Source of the DNA: an uncultured Oscillospiraceae bacterium
GTDB lineage: Bacteria > Bacillota > Clostridia > Oscillospirales > Oscillospiraceae
Length of the DNA stretch: 25,243 nucleotides
Direction: 5' to 3'
NCBI GenBank assembly: GCA_934636305.1
Contig: CAKUAM010000025.1
Coordinates: forward strand, 1 to 25,243
Made by a program: the position numbers and the translations under genes. Under the pieces are notes generated by a model. The model did no database searches, was not told the origin of the DNA, and saw nothing but the letters and a program-made list of their open reading frames with translations. Positions 1-6,232 of the stretch are shown here, piece after piece (the first letter of the stretch is position 1; every line of letters begins with the position of its first letter).

Positions 1-123
1 ATTTTGAACGCAAAACAGGTCAAACGAACGTCCTTTTCAGAAGCGGAACAACTGTTCACGAAACACTGTAAACTAAAAAATTTAAGCCCTCAAACCATGC
101 GCTATTACCGTGAAGGTGCATAA
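1..123 (+). pseudogene. tyrosine recombinase/integrase, N-terminal fragment
   Basis: Frame 1 is open from the window edge to TAA at 121-123 (40 residues). It contains FSEAEQLFTKHCKLKNLSPQ followed by TMRYYREG, the usual look of the SAM-like core-binding domain of phage/ICE tyrosine recombinases (FLxxCKxxNLSxxTxxYY). No catalytic domain follows: the frame stops where an unrelated surface-protein frame begins. The first 100 bases have 39 G/C, much lower than the genes that follow, which fits mobile-element origin. The true start lies before base 1 or is lost. Family recognition comes from motif shape only; a different DNA-binding protein with a similar N-terminus is possible. Confidence 0.6.
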
Positions 124-483
124 GGCCGGTTCGGCAGTCATCACAGCAACCTATGAGTCGGATACCACCTGCGGTACGCAGACGGCAGGCATCACAGTAA
201 ATCAGAAGGTGCTCACCCTTGCGGCGAAAAACCAGAGTATCTATGTGAACGGAACGGTGCCTGATCTGAGCAAGCCGACAAAGGATACCCATTATACGGT
301 GACCGGCCTGCTGGACGGTGATACGCTGGGCGGCACGATTACCATGAAGTATCAGAAGGACGGCGCGGATGTTGCCAAGCCCGATGTGACAACGACTGGC
401 GCTATATCCGGCAATACACGTTTGGCTTGCAGAGGGGAACGCCGGAACAACCGAGTATGATTTATCTGCAACAGAATCTCTGA
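110..483 (+). pseudogene. surface-protein fragment with Big2-like and MBG-like domains, frameshifted
   Basis: From GTG at 110 the frame reads the end of a bacterial Ig-like repeat (VKVHKAGSAVITATYE). It then enters an MBG-like module (LTLAAKNQSIYVNGTVPDL, YTVTGLLDGDTLGG, TITMKYQKDG). Such modules are stacked in long exported, cell-wall-attached proteins of gut Firmicutes. There is no signal peptide and no anchor, so this is an internal piece. The frame ends at 460, but at 415 the adjacent frame reads YTFGLQRGT, an expected continuation of the MBG strand after SGN, so a one-base deletion near 413-416 is likely; that frame stops at 483. The 5' end merges with the integrase fragment at about 103-118. 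Confidence 0.55.
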
Positions 484-540
484 TTTGCGCGACATGAAGG
501 ATGTCAGCATGTTGATCAAACGGAAAAGGAGGGATGTGTG

Positions 541-1092
541 ATGGACGGCGATTTACTGCTGCGGCTGCAAATGCAGAGCGCGGATGCGCTGGAGCAGGCA
601 ATTGCGCAGTATGGGGCCTATGTGATGACCATTATACAAAACCGCAGCCGGGGCGTCCTGACGCCGGAGGATCATGAGGAACTTGCGTCCGATGTCTTTC
701 TGAGCCTCTGGCACGGGGCAAAGGATATCACATCCGGACAGCTCAGGCCGTGGCTGGGCGCGGTCGCCCGCAATAAAACGATTGCGGCAATGCGGCGAAG
801 GAAGGTATTTGTTCCTTTGGAGGAGGATGCCCTTATTACACTTGACCGGTTATGGGAGCGCGCCTATGAAAGCCAGCGGTGCGAAGCAATTCGGCAGGCG
901 CTTTCCTGTCTGTCGGAGGAGGACCGCGAGATATTCTACCGATTTTATGATTTGTCACAGACAACCGGGCAGATTGCAGCGCAGCTGCATCTGAACGCCG
1001 CAACAGTCCGTTCGCGCCTGATGCGCGGACGGCAAACGCTGTGCAGGCAGCTAAAGAAAGGAGGCTTTTTCCGTGAGGACGACATGGGATGA
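541..1092 (+). CDS. ECF-type RNA polymerase sigma factor
   Basis: A 183-residue sigma-70 family protein. Region 2 spans about residues 15-85, with DVFLSLW at 51-57 and WLGAVARNKTIAAMRRRK at 71-88. Region 4 spans about 113-168, with LSEEDREIFYRFYDL, then the helix-turn-helix TGQIAAQLHLNAATVRSRL. It would direct RNA polymerase to a small regulon, probably in response to an envelope signal. AAAAGGAGGG at 524-533 lies 7 nt before ATG 541 and 4 nt before GTG 538, so ATG is preferred. It overlaps the membrane anti-sigma gene by 20 nt, the usual arrangement for an inhibitor pair. No convincing promoter was found in the decayed sequence upstream, so its own ECF promoter may lie there unrecognised. 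Confidence 0.88.
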   Translation: MDGDLLLRLQMQSADALEQAIAQYGAYVMTIIQNRSRGVLTPEDHEELASDVFLSLWHGAKDITSGQLRPWLGAVARNKTIAAMRRRKVFVPLEEDALITLDRLWERAYESQRCEAIRQALSCLSEEDREIFYRFYDLSQTTGQIAAQLHLNAATVRSRLMRGRQTLCRQLKKGGFFREDDMG

Positions 1093-2224
1093 ATTGATGC
1101 GTTTCGCACCGGAAAAGGAGTATGCGCTTGCCCCGCTGCAGGAGGGGCAGGCAGAGCGGATTATGAAAAAAACAATGCAGAAGCTGAACACCACGGACGC
1201 GGCGCGCAGGCCGCAGAGAACTGCCCGGCGGGTACTGCTTGCGGCGGGGATTGCGGCGCTGCTCTGCGTCAGTGCGCTTGCTGCGTATTCCCTCGGCTGG
1301 TTTGACCGGCTGTTCGGGAAATCGGCTGCTCTGATTAAAGGCAGCATTGCAGCCTACGATGAGACGGAGCAGATGGATATTACCTATCCGACCTATACAG
1401 AAGCCGAGCAGGCGATGATCGCGGAGGGCACCATGCAGGTTCCGGAGCAGGCAGAACTTGCGGAAACGGGCGTATCTGCGCAGACGGATGATTTTGTATT
1501 TACACTTGAGTCCATGCTGGCCTCTAAGGACAGCCTGTGTGCGATTATGCGCATTGAGGCAAAGACGGATGATGCGGCAAAGGAGCTTGCTGCGCTGCCG
1601 GATGCCAGCGAGGCAGAAAAAGAGCGCGCCGGGAGCCTGTTTGTGTCCGCAAGCAACAACTCTGGCGAGGGACGCCAGCGCGAATGGAAAAATGGCGGGA
1701 TGAGCATGGACATCATAGAGGCAGATGGGGGCACGGCGTATGCGCTTCTGACAAACAACGGCGGAGAATTTGAGCCCGGCGATATGATTTTATTCCACAT
1801 GCGCTGCCGGGGCGCCAATGTGAATCTTTTTGAGATGCCTGTCCCGGAGCAGATGCAGACGGAGCTGATTGTCCCGCTGGACACGTCTGTCTATGAGGGG
1901 AAGAATTACAGCTGGGATACGGCGACCATCACGCCGATCTCATTCCGGCTTGACGGAACATGCAGAGCCTCCATGGAGCGGGACGAGACAGAGGTTTCCC
2001 TGACGCTGAACGATGGAACGAGCTTTACGCTTTCCAGCGCGGCAAACGGCTATGCAAGCGCGCCCTATGGCGTTTATGGCTCGTTGAGCTTCGCCGGAAC
2101 CAGCAGCGCGGAAGGGGATGCGAGGAAAACAAACTGGCTGTTTTCGAGGATGGTGGATCTGCATGAGCTGGCCTCTATGACTGTGGACGGGAAAACATAT
2201 GATCTGCAGGACGATCTGAAATAA
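1073..2224 (+). CDS. membrane anti-sigma factor, DUF4179-like
   Basis: A 383-residue protein starting at GTG 1073, chosen because GGAGG at 1060-1064 sits 8 nt upstream. The first 50 residues are a charged cytoplasmic segment (TWDELMRFAPEKEY, ERIMKKTMQKL) that would hold the sigma factor. One membrane helix follows at about 54-74. The remaining 300 residues are predicted outside the membrane and beta-rich, with paired segments such as ITPISFRLDGTCRASM resembling DUF4179/DUF5643-type anti-sigma proteins of Firmicutes. Known members tie release of an ECF sigma factor to an extracytoplasmic cue. Overlap with the sigma gene supports co-translation. The extracellular ligand cannot be inferred. Confidence 0.75.
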   Translation: MRTTWDELMRFAPEKEYALAPLQEGQAERIMKKTMQKLNTTDAARRPQRTARRVLLAAGIAALLCVSALAAYSLGWFDRLFGKSAALIKGSIAAYDETEQMDITYPTYTEAEQAMIAEGTMQVPEQAELAETGVSAQTDDFVFTLESMLASKDSLCAIMRIEAKTDDAAKELAALPDASEAEKERAGSLFVSASNNSGEGRQREWKNGGMSMDIIEADGGTAYALLTNNGGEFEPGDMILFHMRCRGANVNLFEMPVPEQMQTELIVPLDTSVYEGKNYSWDTATITPISFRLDGTCRASMERDETEVSLTLNDGTSFTLSSAANGYASAPYGVYGSLSFAGTSSAEGDARKTNWLFSRMVDLHELASMTVDGKTYDLQDDLK

Positions 2225-2251
2225 TCGGAGCCGCATAAAAGAAATGGCCAC

Positions 2252-2280
2252 CCGCTACAGCACAGGTTGCGCTGCAGCGG
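2252..2280. terminator. hairpin between convergent genes
   Basis: A 10-bp stem (2252-2261 with 2271-2280, one G-T pair) and 9-nt loop lie between the ends of the anti-sigma gene (2224) and the minus-strand gene (2304). In the minus direction the hairpin is followed after about 8 nt by a T-rich stretch. It probably serves as a shared terminator but is not a textbook one. Confidence 0.45.
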
Positions 2281-2303
2281 ACGGCTTTATCGCCGATTAC
2301 AGA

Positions 2304-2609
2304 TTACGGAAGCTCAATCGGGGAGAACCCGAGCAGAAAGGCCGGCAGACAATAGGCGGGCTTTGCCAGCGCGGTATTGTAGTTGGAGACAGCCTGACGG
2401 TAAATTCTGGTGCTGCGTGTCAGCACAGCGGCACTCTGCGTATCCTCCGGTGTGTTGGCGGCTGTCTGTCGGGCGGAGGTAAGCTGTGCGGCGGCGACAC
2501 TGACGATGGCACGCTTGTCCAGCAGGACGCGCCGGACCTCGCGCAGCCAGAGGATCACGGCGGTCGTGCTGCTGAACGCAGCAATCAGCCACGCAATCCA
2601 CGTCCACAT
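2304..2609 (-). CDS. small LemA-like membrane protein
   Basis: A 101-residue protein with an N-terminal membrane helix (about residues 3-22, WTWIAWLIAAFSSTTAVILW). An alanine-rich helical region follows, and the C-terminus RIYRQAVSNYNTALAKP...PAFLLGF recalls the YNxxVxxYN...P...GF ending of LemA proteins. LemA is usually about 180 residues, so this is either a mini-LemA or a convergent short membrane protein. AGAGGAGG lies about 8 nt before the ATG, which supports real translation. It diverges from the LytTR response regulator, with dyad repeats in between, so it may be a target of that system. Function unknown. Confidence 0.65.
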   Translation of the reverse strand: MWTWIAWLIAAFSSTTAVILWLREVRRVLLDKRAIVSVAAAQLTSARQTAANTPEDTQSAAVLTRSTRIYRQAVSNYNTALAKPAYCLPAFLLGFSPIELP

Positions 2610-2684
2610 ATGCTGCGCCTCCTCTGAATACCTGATTATTGATTACAGAATAGCACGTATGGCAGAGAATGGAGTCAATATGGC

Positions 2685-2731
2685 CTGGAATGTATTGGAT
2701 TCCAGCATGAAATGTAAAATGCAGGCTGGAA
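2685..2731. promoter_or_regulatory. interlocking dyad repeats (CTGGAA half-sites) in a divergent intergenic region
   Basis: Three CTGGAA half-sites occur within 47 bp. CTGGAAT at 2685-2691 pairs with ATTCCAG at 2699-2705 across 7 nt. TTCCAGC at 2700-2706 in turn pairs with GCTGGAA at 2725-2731. The site lies just upstream of the likely -10 of the LytTR operon, as expected for an operator or activator site. The binding protein is not known; the adjacent LytTR regulator is a candidate by position only. Confidence 0.4.
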
Positions 2732-2746
2732 AGCGGCCTGCTGCTA

Positions 2747-2755
2747 TGGTAGAAT
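2747..2755 (+). promoter_or_regulatory. extended -10 promoter for the LytTR/GHKL operon
   Basis: TGG-TAGAAT (TGn plus -10 hexamer at 2750-2755) lies 28 nt before the response regulator start. The -35 position holds only a weak match (TGGAAA at 2727-2732), inside the last dyad half-site, which would suit an activator-dependent promoter. Confidence 0.35.
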
Positions 2756-2782
2756 AAGAAAAAAGACAGGGGGTGCGCAGAT

Positions 2783-3508
2783 ATGTATATTGCGGTCTGT
2801 GACGATCAGACAGAGGAGCTGCGCACGATTGCTGCGCTGCTGGAGAGCTGGCAGACAGAGCGGAAGCTTTCCGTCCGCTACAGGACCTTCTGCGGGGCTG
2901 GGCCGCTGCTGGAGGCGGCGCGGCGGGAGCGGTTCGATCTGTATCTGCTGGACGTGATGATGCCGGGGACAAGCGGCATGGTCGCGGCGCGGGAGATCCG
3001 CACGTTTGACGACGCGGCAGAGATTGTGTTTCTCACGTCCTCCCCCGGCTTTGCCTATGAGAGCTATGGCGTGCGCGCGATGGATTACATTCTCAAGCCT
3101 GTGCGCGCGAAGCTTCTGTTCCCGGTGCTTGATCAGCTTGCGCTGCGCGAGCGCATGCCGCAGGAGGGGCTGACCATCAAGGTCGGGACGGCGTTGGTGC
3201 GCGTGTCGTTCTCCCAGCTGAGCTATGTAGAGGTAAACAGCAAGCACCTGTATTTCAATCTTGCCGACGGGCAGGTGCGGGAGGTGGCCGGTGCGCTCAA
3301 GGATTATGAGCAGGCGCTTTTGGCCAGGCCGGAGTTTGCACGCATCCACCGGTCGTATATTGTGAACATGCTGCAGATTGCGGAGCTTTCGCCCGCGGGG
3401 GTACATACGTTTTCCGGGAAGAATCTTCCGGTGTCGCGGCTTCTGTACCCGCAGCTGCAGAAGGAGTATATGAAGCTGCTGTTTGAGGAGCGGGAGGAAA
3501 CGCTATGA
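2783..3508 (+). CDS. LytTR-family response regulator
   Basis: A 241-residue two-domain regulator. The receiver domain spans about 1-120, with acidic pocket D7/D8, phospho-acceptor D57 in LYLLDVMMPG, T85 and K105 (DYILKP). A LytTR DNA-binding domain spans about 135-235 (LSYVEVNSKHLYFNL, ARPEFARIHRSYIVNM). It would be phosphorylated by the GHKL kinase encoded next and bind promoter direct repeats. GGGGGT precedes ATG 2783. The stop overlaps the kinase ATG by 4 nt (ATGA at 3505-3508), so the pair is translationally coupled. AgrA/ComE-like systems answer peptide pheromones, but no clear precursor or exporter is present here, so the signal is unknown. Confidence 0.92.
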   Translation: MYIAVCDDQTEELRTIAALLESWQTERKLSVRYRTFCGAGPLLEAARRERFDLYLLDVMMPGTSGMVAAREIRTFDDAAEIVFLTSSPGFAYESYGVRAMDYILKPVRAKLLFPVLDQLALRERMPQEGLTIKVGTALVRVSFSQLSYVEVNSKHLYFNLADGQVREVAGALKDYEQALLARPEFARIHRSYIVNMLQIAELSPAGVHTFSGKNLPVSRLLYPQLQKEYMKLLFEEREETL

Positions 3509-4824
3509 CGGTTCTCTCAGCGCTGGGAATGCTGAACTATGGGCTGGTGCTGGCGTTCGGTTTGTTCCTGAGTGTGGATATTGCGGGCGGCTGTGAAACT
3601 ATGCGGCAGAAGCATTTTGTTGTGGCGCTCTGCCCACTGTTTCTGCTGGCGCAGGTGGTGCTGTGGCTCATTCTGGGCTTCGAGGCTGTGGAGAGGCTGT
3701 ATCCGCTGATTGTGCATATCCCGTTGATGCTCAGTCTGATTTTTGCGCTCAAAAAGCCGGTGGGTGTCGCCATTGTCAGCGTGAGCACGGGGTATCTCTG
3801 CTGTGAGCTGCCAAACTGGCTGCGGATGATTGCCGCCGATGTAAGCGGATCGCCGCTTGTGGGGGAGATCACCTATACCGTGCTGATTGTCCCGATCTTT
3901 TTTCTGCTGCAGCGGTTCTTTGCGCATGCGGCCTATGAGACCATGACGCTGTCCAAGACCGCGCTCATGCTGTTTGGCAGTCTGCCGCTGGCGTTCTATG
4001 CCGTTGACTACGCGACAACCATCTATTCCGATGCGCTGTATGCCGGGATCCGGGCAATCAATGAGTCGCTGCTGGCGGTTTTTGTCGTGTTTTACGTGAT
4101 ATTTCTGACGGCGTATCATGTGCAGATGCAGCAGCGCGGGCAGGCGGAGATGCAAAGCTCCATGCTGGAAGCAAAATGGACGCAGGCGCAGACAGAGATG
4201 GATGCGCTGCGCCGCTCCCAGACGCAGGCGGCGCTGTACCAGCATGATATGCGCCACCATCTGAACATGATTGAGGGGTATCTGGACGCAGGCAAGTCGG
4301 AACAGGCGGCGGGGTATATCCGCAAGGTGCAGGCTGATGTAGAGGCTATTACGCCAAAGCGCTTCTGCGAGAATGAGACGGTGAATCTGCTGTGCTCGGC
4401 GTTTGCAGCCAAGGCGAAGCGCATCGGCGTGCGGCTGGGCGTGGCGGCGAAGCTGCCGTCGGAGCTCCCCATTGCGGATACAGATCTTTGTGCGCTGCTA
4501 TCCAATGGGCTGGAAAATGCGCTGCGTGCGGCCGCTGGGCTGGACGAGCCGTACCGGCACGTGGAGCTATATTGTGCGGTACGGCTGGGAAAACTGCTCA
4601 TTGAGATCAAAAATCCCTACCACGGCCGGATCTTGCTGCAGAATGGTGTTCCGGTTTCCAACCGCGAAGGCCATGGCTTTGGCTGCAGGAGCATGCAGGC
4701 AATTGCAGCGCGGTACGGCGGGCTGTGCGAGTTCAGCATGGAAAATGATATATTCCAGCTGCAGCTGGTGCTGCCGGTAAAGAATGTATCCGCCGTTCAG
4801 CAGGACAGAATGGAGCATGCATGA
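3505..4824 (+). CDS. GHKL-domain sensor histidine kinase, AgrC-like
   Basis: A 439-residue membrane kinase. About six hydrophobic helices fill residues 5-205. A coiled linker (about 205-245) leads to the H-box YQHDMRHHLNMIEGYL, with H247 the likely phosphorylated histidine. The GHKL ATPase domain follows, with the N-box around LLSNGLENALRAA (N334, N338) and the glycine motif GHGFGCRSMQAIAARYGG near the C-terminus. This HDxRHHL form belongs to the HPK10 class that pairs with LytTR regulators. It is coupled by ATGA overlap to the regulator upstream and to a 27-codon ORF downstream. A multi-spanning sensor without a periplasmic domain suits a membrane-inserted or peptide signal, but this is inference. 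Confidence 0.92.
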   Translation: MTVLSALGMLNYGLVLAFGLFLSVDIAGGCETMRQKHFVVALCPLFLLAQVVLWLILGFEAVERLYPLIVHIPLMLSLIFALKKPVGVAIVSVSTGYLCCELPNWLRMIAADVSGSPLVGEITYTVLIVPIFFLLQRFFAHAAYETMTLSKTALMLFGSLPLAFYAVDYATTIYSDALYAGIRAINESLLAVFVVFYVIFLTAYHVQMQQRGQAEMQSSMLEAKWTQAQTEMDALRRSQTQAALYQHDMRHHLNMIEGYLDAGKSEQAAGYIRKVQADVEAITPKRFCENETVNLLCSAFAAKAKRIGVRLGVAAKLPSELPIADTDLCALLSNGLENALRAAAGLDEPYRHVELYCAVRLGKLLIEIKNPYHGRILLQNGVPVSNREGHGFGCRSMQAIAARYGGLCEFSMENDIFQLQLVLPVKNVSAVQQDRMEHA

Positions 4825-4904
4825 AACAGGAACAGACCAGCCGCCGTGAGCGGCTGCTTTCCGCTGCGCAGGAGGCAATCCGGGAGAATCTGCCGGAAGC
4901 CTGA
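4821..4904 (+). CDS. 27-residue micro-ORF coupled to the sensor kinase
   Basis: ATG 4821 overlaps the kinase stop (ATGA) and reads MKQEQTSRRERLLSAAQEAI followed by RENLPEA, then TGA. It is charged and probably helical. The coupling and GGAG at 4812-4815 argue for translation. The sequence resembles the opening of a TetR-type regulator (RRERLLSAA), so it may be the stub of a degraded gene. It could also be a peptide belonging to the two-component system, although it lacks the cysteine and hydrophobic pattern of AgrD. Neither reading is firm. Confidence 0.3.
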   Translation: MKQEQTSRRERLLSAAQEAIRENLPEA

Positions 4905-4942
4905 TACGCCGGGCAATTGCGGCGCTCAAAGGCAGCTATGCC

Positions 4943-4962
4943 CAGCAAGCACATGCTTGCTG
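4943..4962. repeat. short perfect palindrome upstream of the dehydrogenase gene
   Basis: CAGCAAGCA and TGCTTGCTG (9-bp arms) are separated by 2 nt, 53 bp before the dehydrogenase ATG. It could be an operator for a dimeric regulator. No -35/-10 pair was recognised between the micro-ORF and the dehydrogenase. Confidence 0.35.
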
Positions 4963-5015
4963 CAGTGGGAGAAAATGTAAACGATGTGAAGTCATACTTG
5001 TGGAGGGAAAACAGC

Positions 5016-5981
5016 ATGAAACTGGTAGTCCTGGATGGATATACGGAGAATCCTGGCGATCTGAGCTGGGAGGGGCTGCGGGCACTGGCGGATGTGACGG
5101 TGTATGACCGGACGAGCCTGACAGACCCGGCGGAGGCCATTGCGCGCATCGCGGACGCACAGATTGTAATCACGAATAAGACGCCGCTGCCACGCGCAGT
5201 ATTTGAGGCATGCCCGGCAATCCGGATGGTGGGCGTGCTGGCCACGGGGTATAATGTCATTGATATCGCCTGCGCCAAAGAACGGGGGATTCCGGTCTGC
5301 AATGTTCCGGCCTATGGCACGGCGTCTGTCAGCCAGTATGCCATTGCGCTGCTGCTGGAGGCGTGCCACCATATTGGCCATCACAACGACGCTGTGCATG
5401 CCGGGCGCTGGGCCAGCTGCCCGGACTGGTGCTTCTGGGACTATCCGCTTGTGGAGCTGGAGCACAAGACCATCGGTATTCTGGGCTTTGGCCGTATTGG
5501 ACAGGCCACTGGCCGTGTGGCGGCGGCGCTTGGCATGCGCGTGCTGGCGCATGATATTTTCCCGACGGACGCAGGCCGCGCAATCGGCGAGTATGTCGAT
5601 CTGGATACGCTTCTGGCACAGTCGGACGTGATTGCGCTGCATTGCAACCTTACAAAGGAAAATGAGGGCGTGATCTGCCGGAAGAACATTGAAAAGATGA
5701 AGGACAGCGTGATTCTGGTCAACAATGCGCGCGGACAGCTGATTGTGGAGCAGGATCTGGCCGATGCGCTGGAGAGCGGCAAGGTTGCCGCGGCAGCGCT
5801 GGATGTGGTGTCCACAGAGCCGATCCGGGAGGATAATCCGCTGCTGCGGGCGAAAAACTGCATTCTGACGCCGCATATTTCGTGGGCGCCGATCGAAAGC
5901 CGGCAGAGAATCATGGATTGTACGGTGGAGAATGTGCGGATGTTCCTTGCGGGGACGCCGCAGAATGTGGTCAATCGCTGA
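5016..5981 (+). CDS. D-2-hydroxyacid dehydrogenase (glycerate dehydrogenase/hydroxypyruvate reductase type)
   Basis: A 321-residue NAD-dependent reductase of 2-keto acids, probably hydroxypyruvate or a related acid. The Rossmann motif GFGRIG is at residues 157-162, with D180 after strand beta-2 favouring NADH over NADPH. Catalytic triad positions are R239 (VNNARG), E268 (STEPI) and H287 (LTPHISWAP). Substrate-loop residues ATGYNVID and TASVSQYAIALLLE are typical of glycerate dehydrogenases. ATG 5016 is chosen because GGAGGG sits 8 nt upstream and the family begins with MKLVVLDG; an in-frame extension back to 4917 lacks family similarity. A strong terminator follows within 4 nt. Exact substrate cannot be fixed from sequence. 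Confidence 0.9.
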   Translation: MKLVVLDGYTENPGDLSWEGLRALADVTVYDRTSLTDPAEAIARIADAQIVITNKTPLPRAVFEACPAIRMVGVLATGYNVIDIACAKERGIPVCNVPAYGTASVSQYAIALLLEACHHIGHHNDAVHAGRWASCPDWCFWDYPLVELEHKTIGILGFGRIGQATGRVAAALGMRVLAHDIFPTDAGRAIGEYVDLDTLLAQSDVIALHCNLTKENEGVICRKNIEKMKDSVILVNNARGQLIVEQDLADALESGKVAAAALDVVSTEPIREDNPLLRAKNCILTPHISWAPIESRQRIMDCTVENVRMFLAGTPQNVVNR

Positions 5982-5984
5982 TTG

Positions 5985-6026
5985 GATGCAAAAGTCAGGC
6001 ACCCTCTGGTGCCTGACTTTTGCATC
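5985..6026 (+). terminator. intrinsic terminator of the dehydrogenase gene
   Basis: A perfect 19-bp inverted repeat (5985-6003 with 6008-6026, loop CTCT) starts 3 nt after the stop codon and is followed by TGTTTTCTCTTTT. Confidence 0.85.
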
Positions 6027-6029
6027 TGT

Positions 6030-6095
6030 TTTCTCTTTTCCGGCAAGGCAGAAAAAACGGAATTGCCGGAGACATTCTATCCGGCAGCCAACCGA
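6030..6095 (+). repeat. dispersed repeat family B, copy 1
   Basis: CTCTTTTCCGGCAAGGC, then a purine-rich run, CGGAGACATT and a CCAACC motif recur in the same order on the opposite strand at 13022-13101. The element is non-coding and lies between convergent genes directly after a terminator. It contains a small hairpin, CCGGCA with TGCCGG. Confidence 0.55.
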
Positions 6096-6113
6096 TGCCG
6101 GGAACAGAAAAGG

Positions 6114-6146
6114 ACTTCCCCGGGTGCTTACAGCACCCGGGGAAGT
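6114..6146 (-). terminator. hairpin terminator of the C11 peptidase gene
   Basis: A perfect 15-bp stem (6114-6128 with 6132-6146) has a 3-nt loop. In the minus direction it is followed by CCTTTTCTG. It lies about 87 nt past the peptidase stop codon. Confidence 0.65.
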
Positions 6147-6232
6147 GTCATGAAGGAATGGAATCCGAAGGTGGGAGCGCTTGAGACGCGCCCAGCCTGA
6201 GGGGGTGGATTCCAAAACAGGGGGTTACAAGG

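Noticed and set aside
56..601. 181-codon minus-strand open frame across the gene fragments
   Set aside because: It covers two unrelated plus-strand fragments and the sigma factor start, with no coherent domain.
4917..5015. Longer N-terminus for the hydroxyacid dehydrogenase
   Set aside because: The extension has no family similarity, while GGAGGG is correctly placed for ATG 5016.
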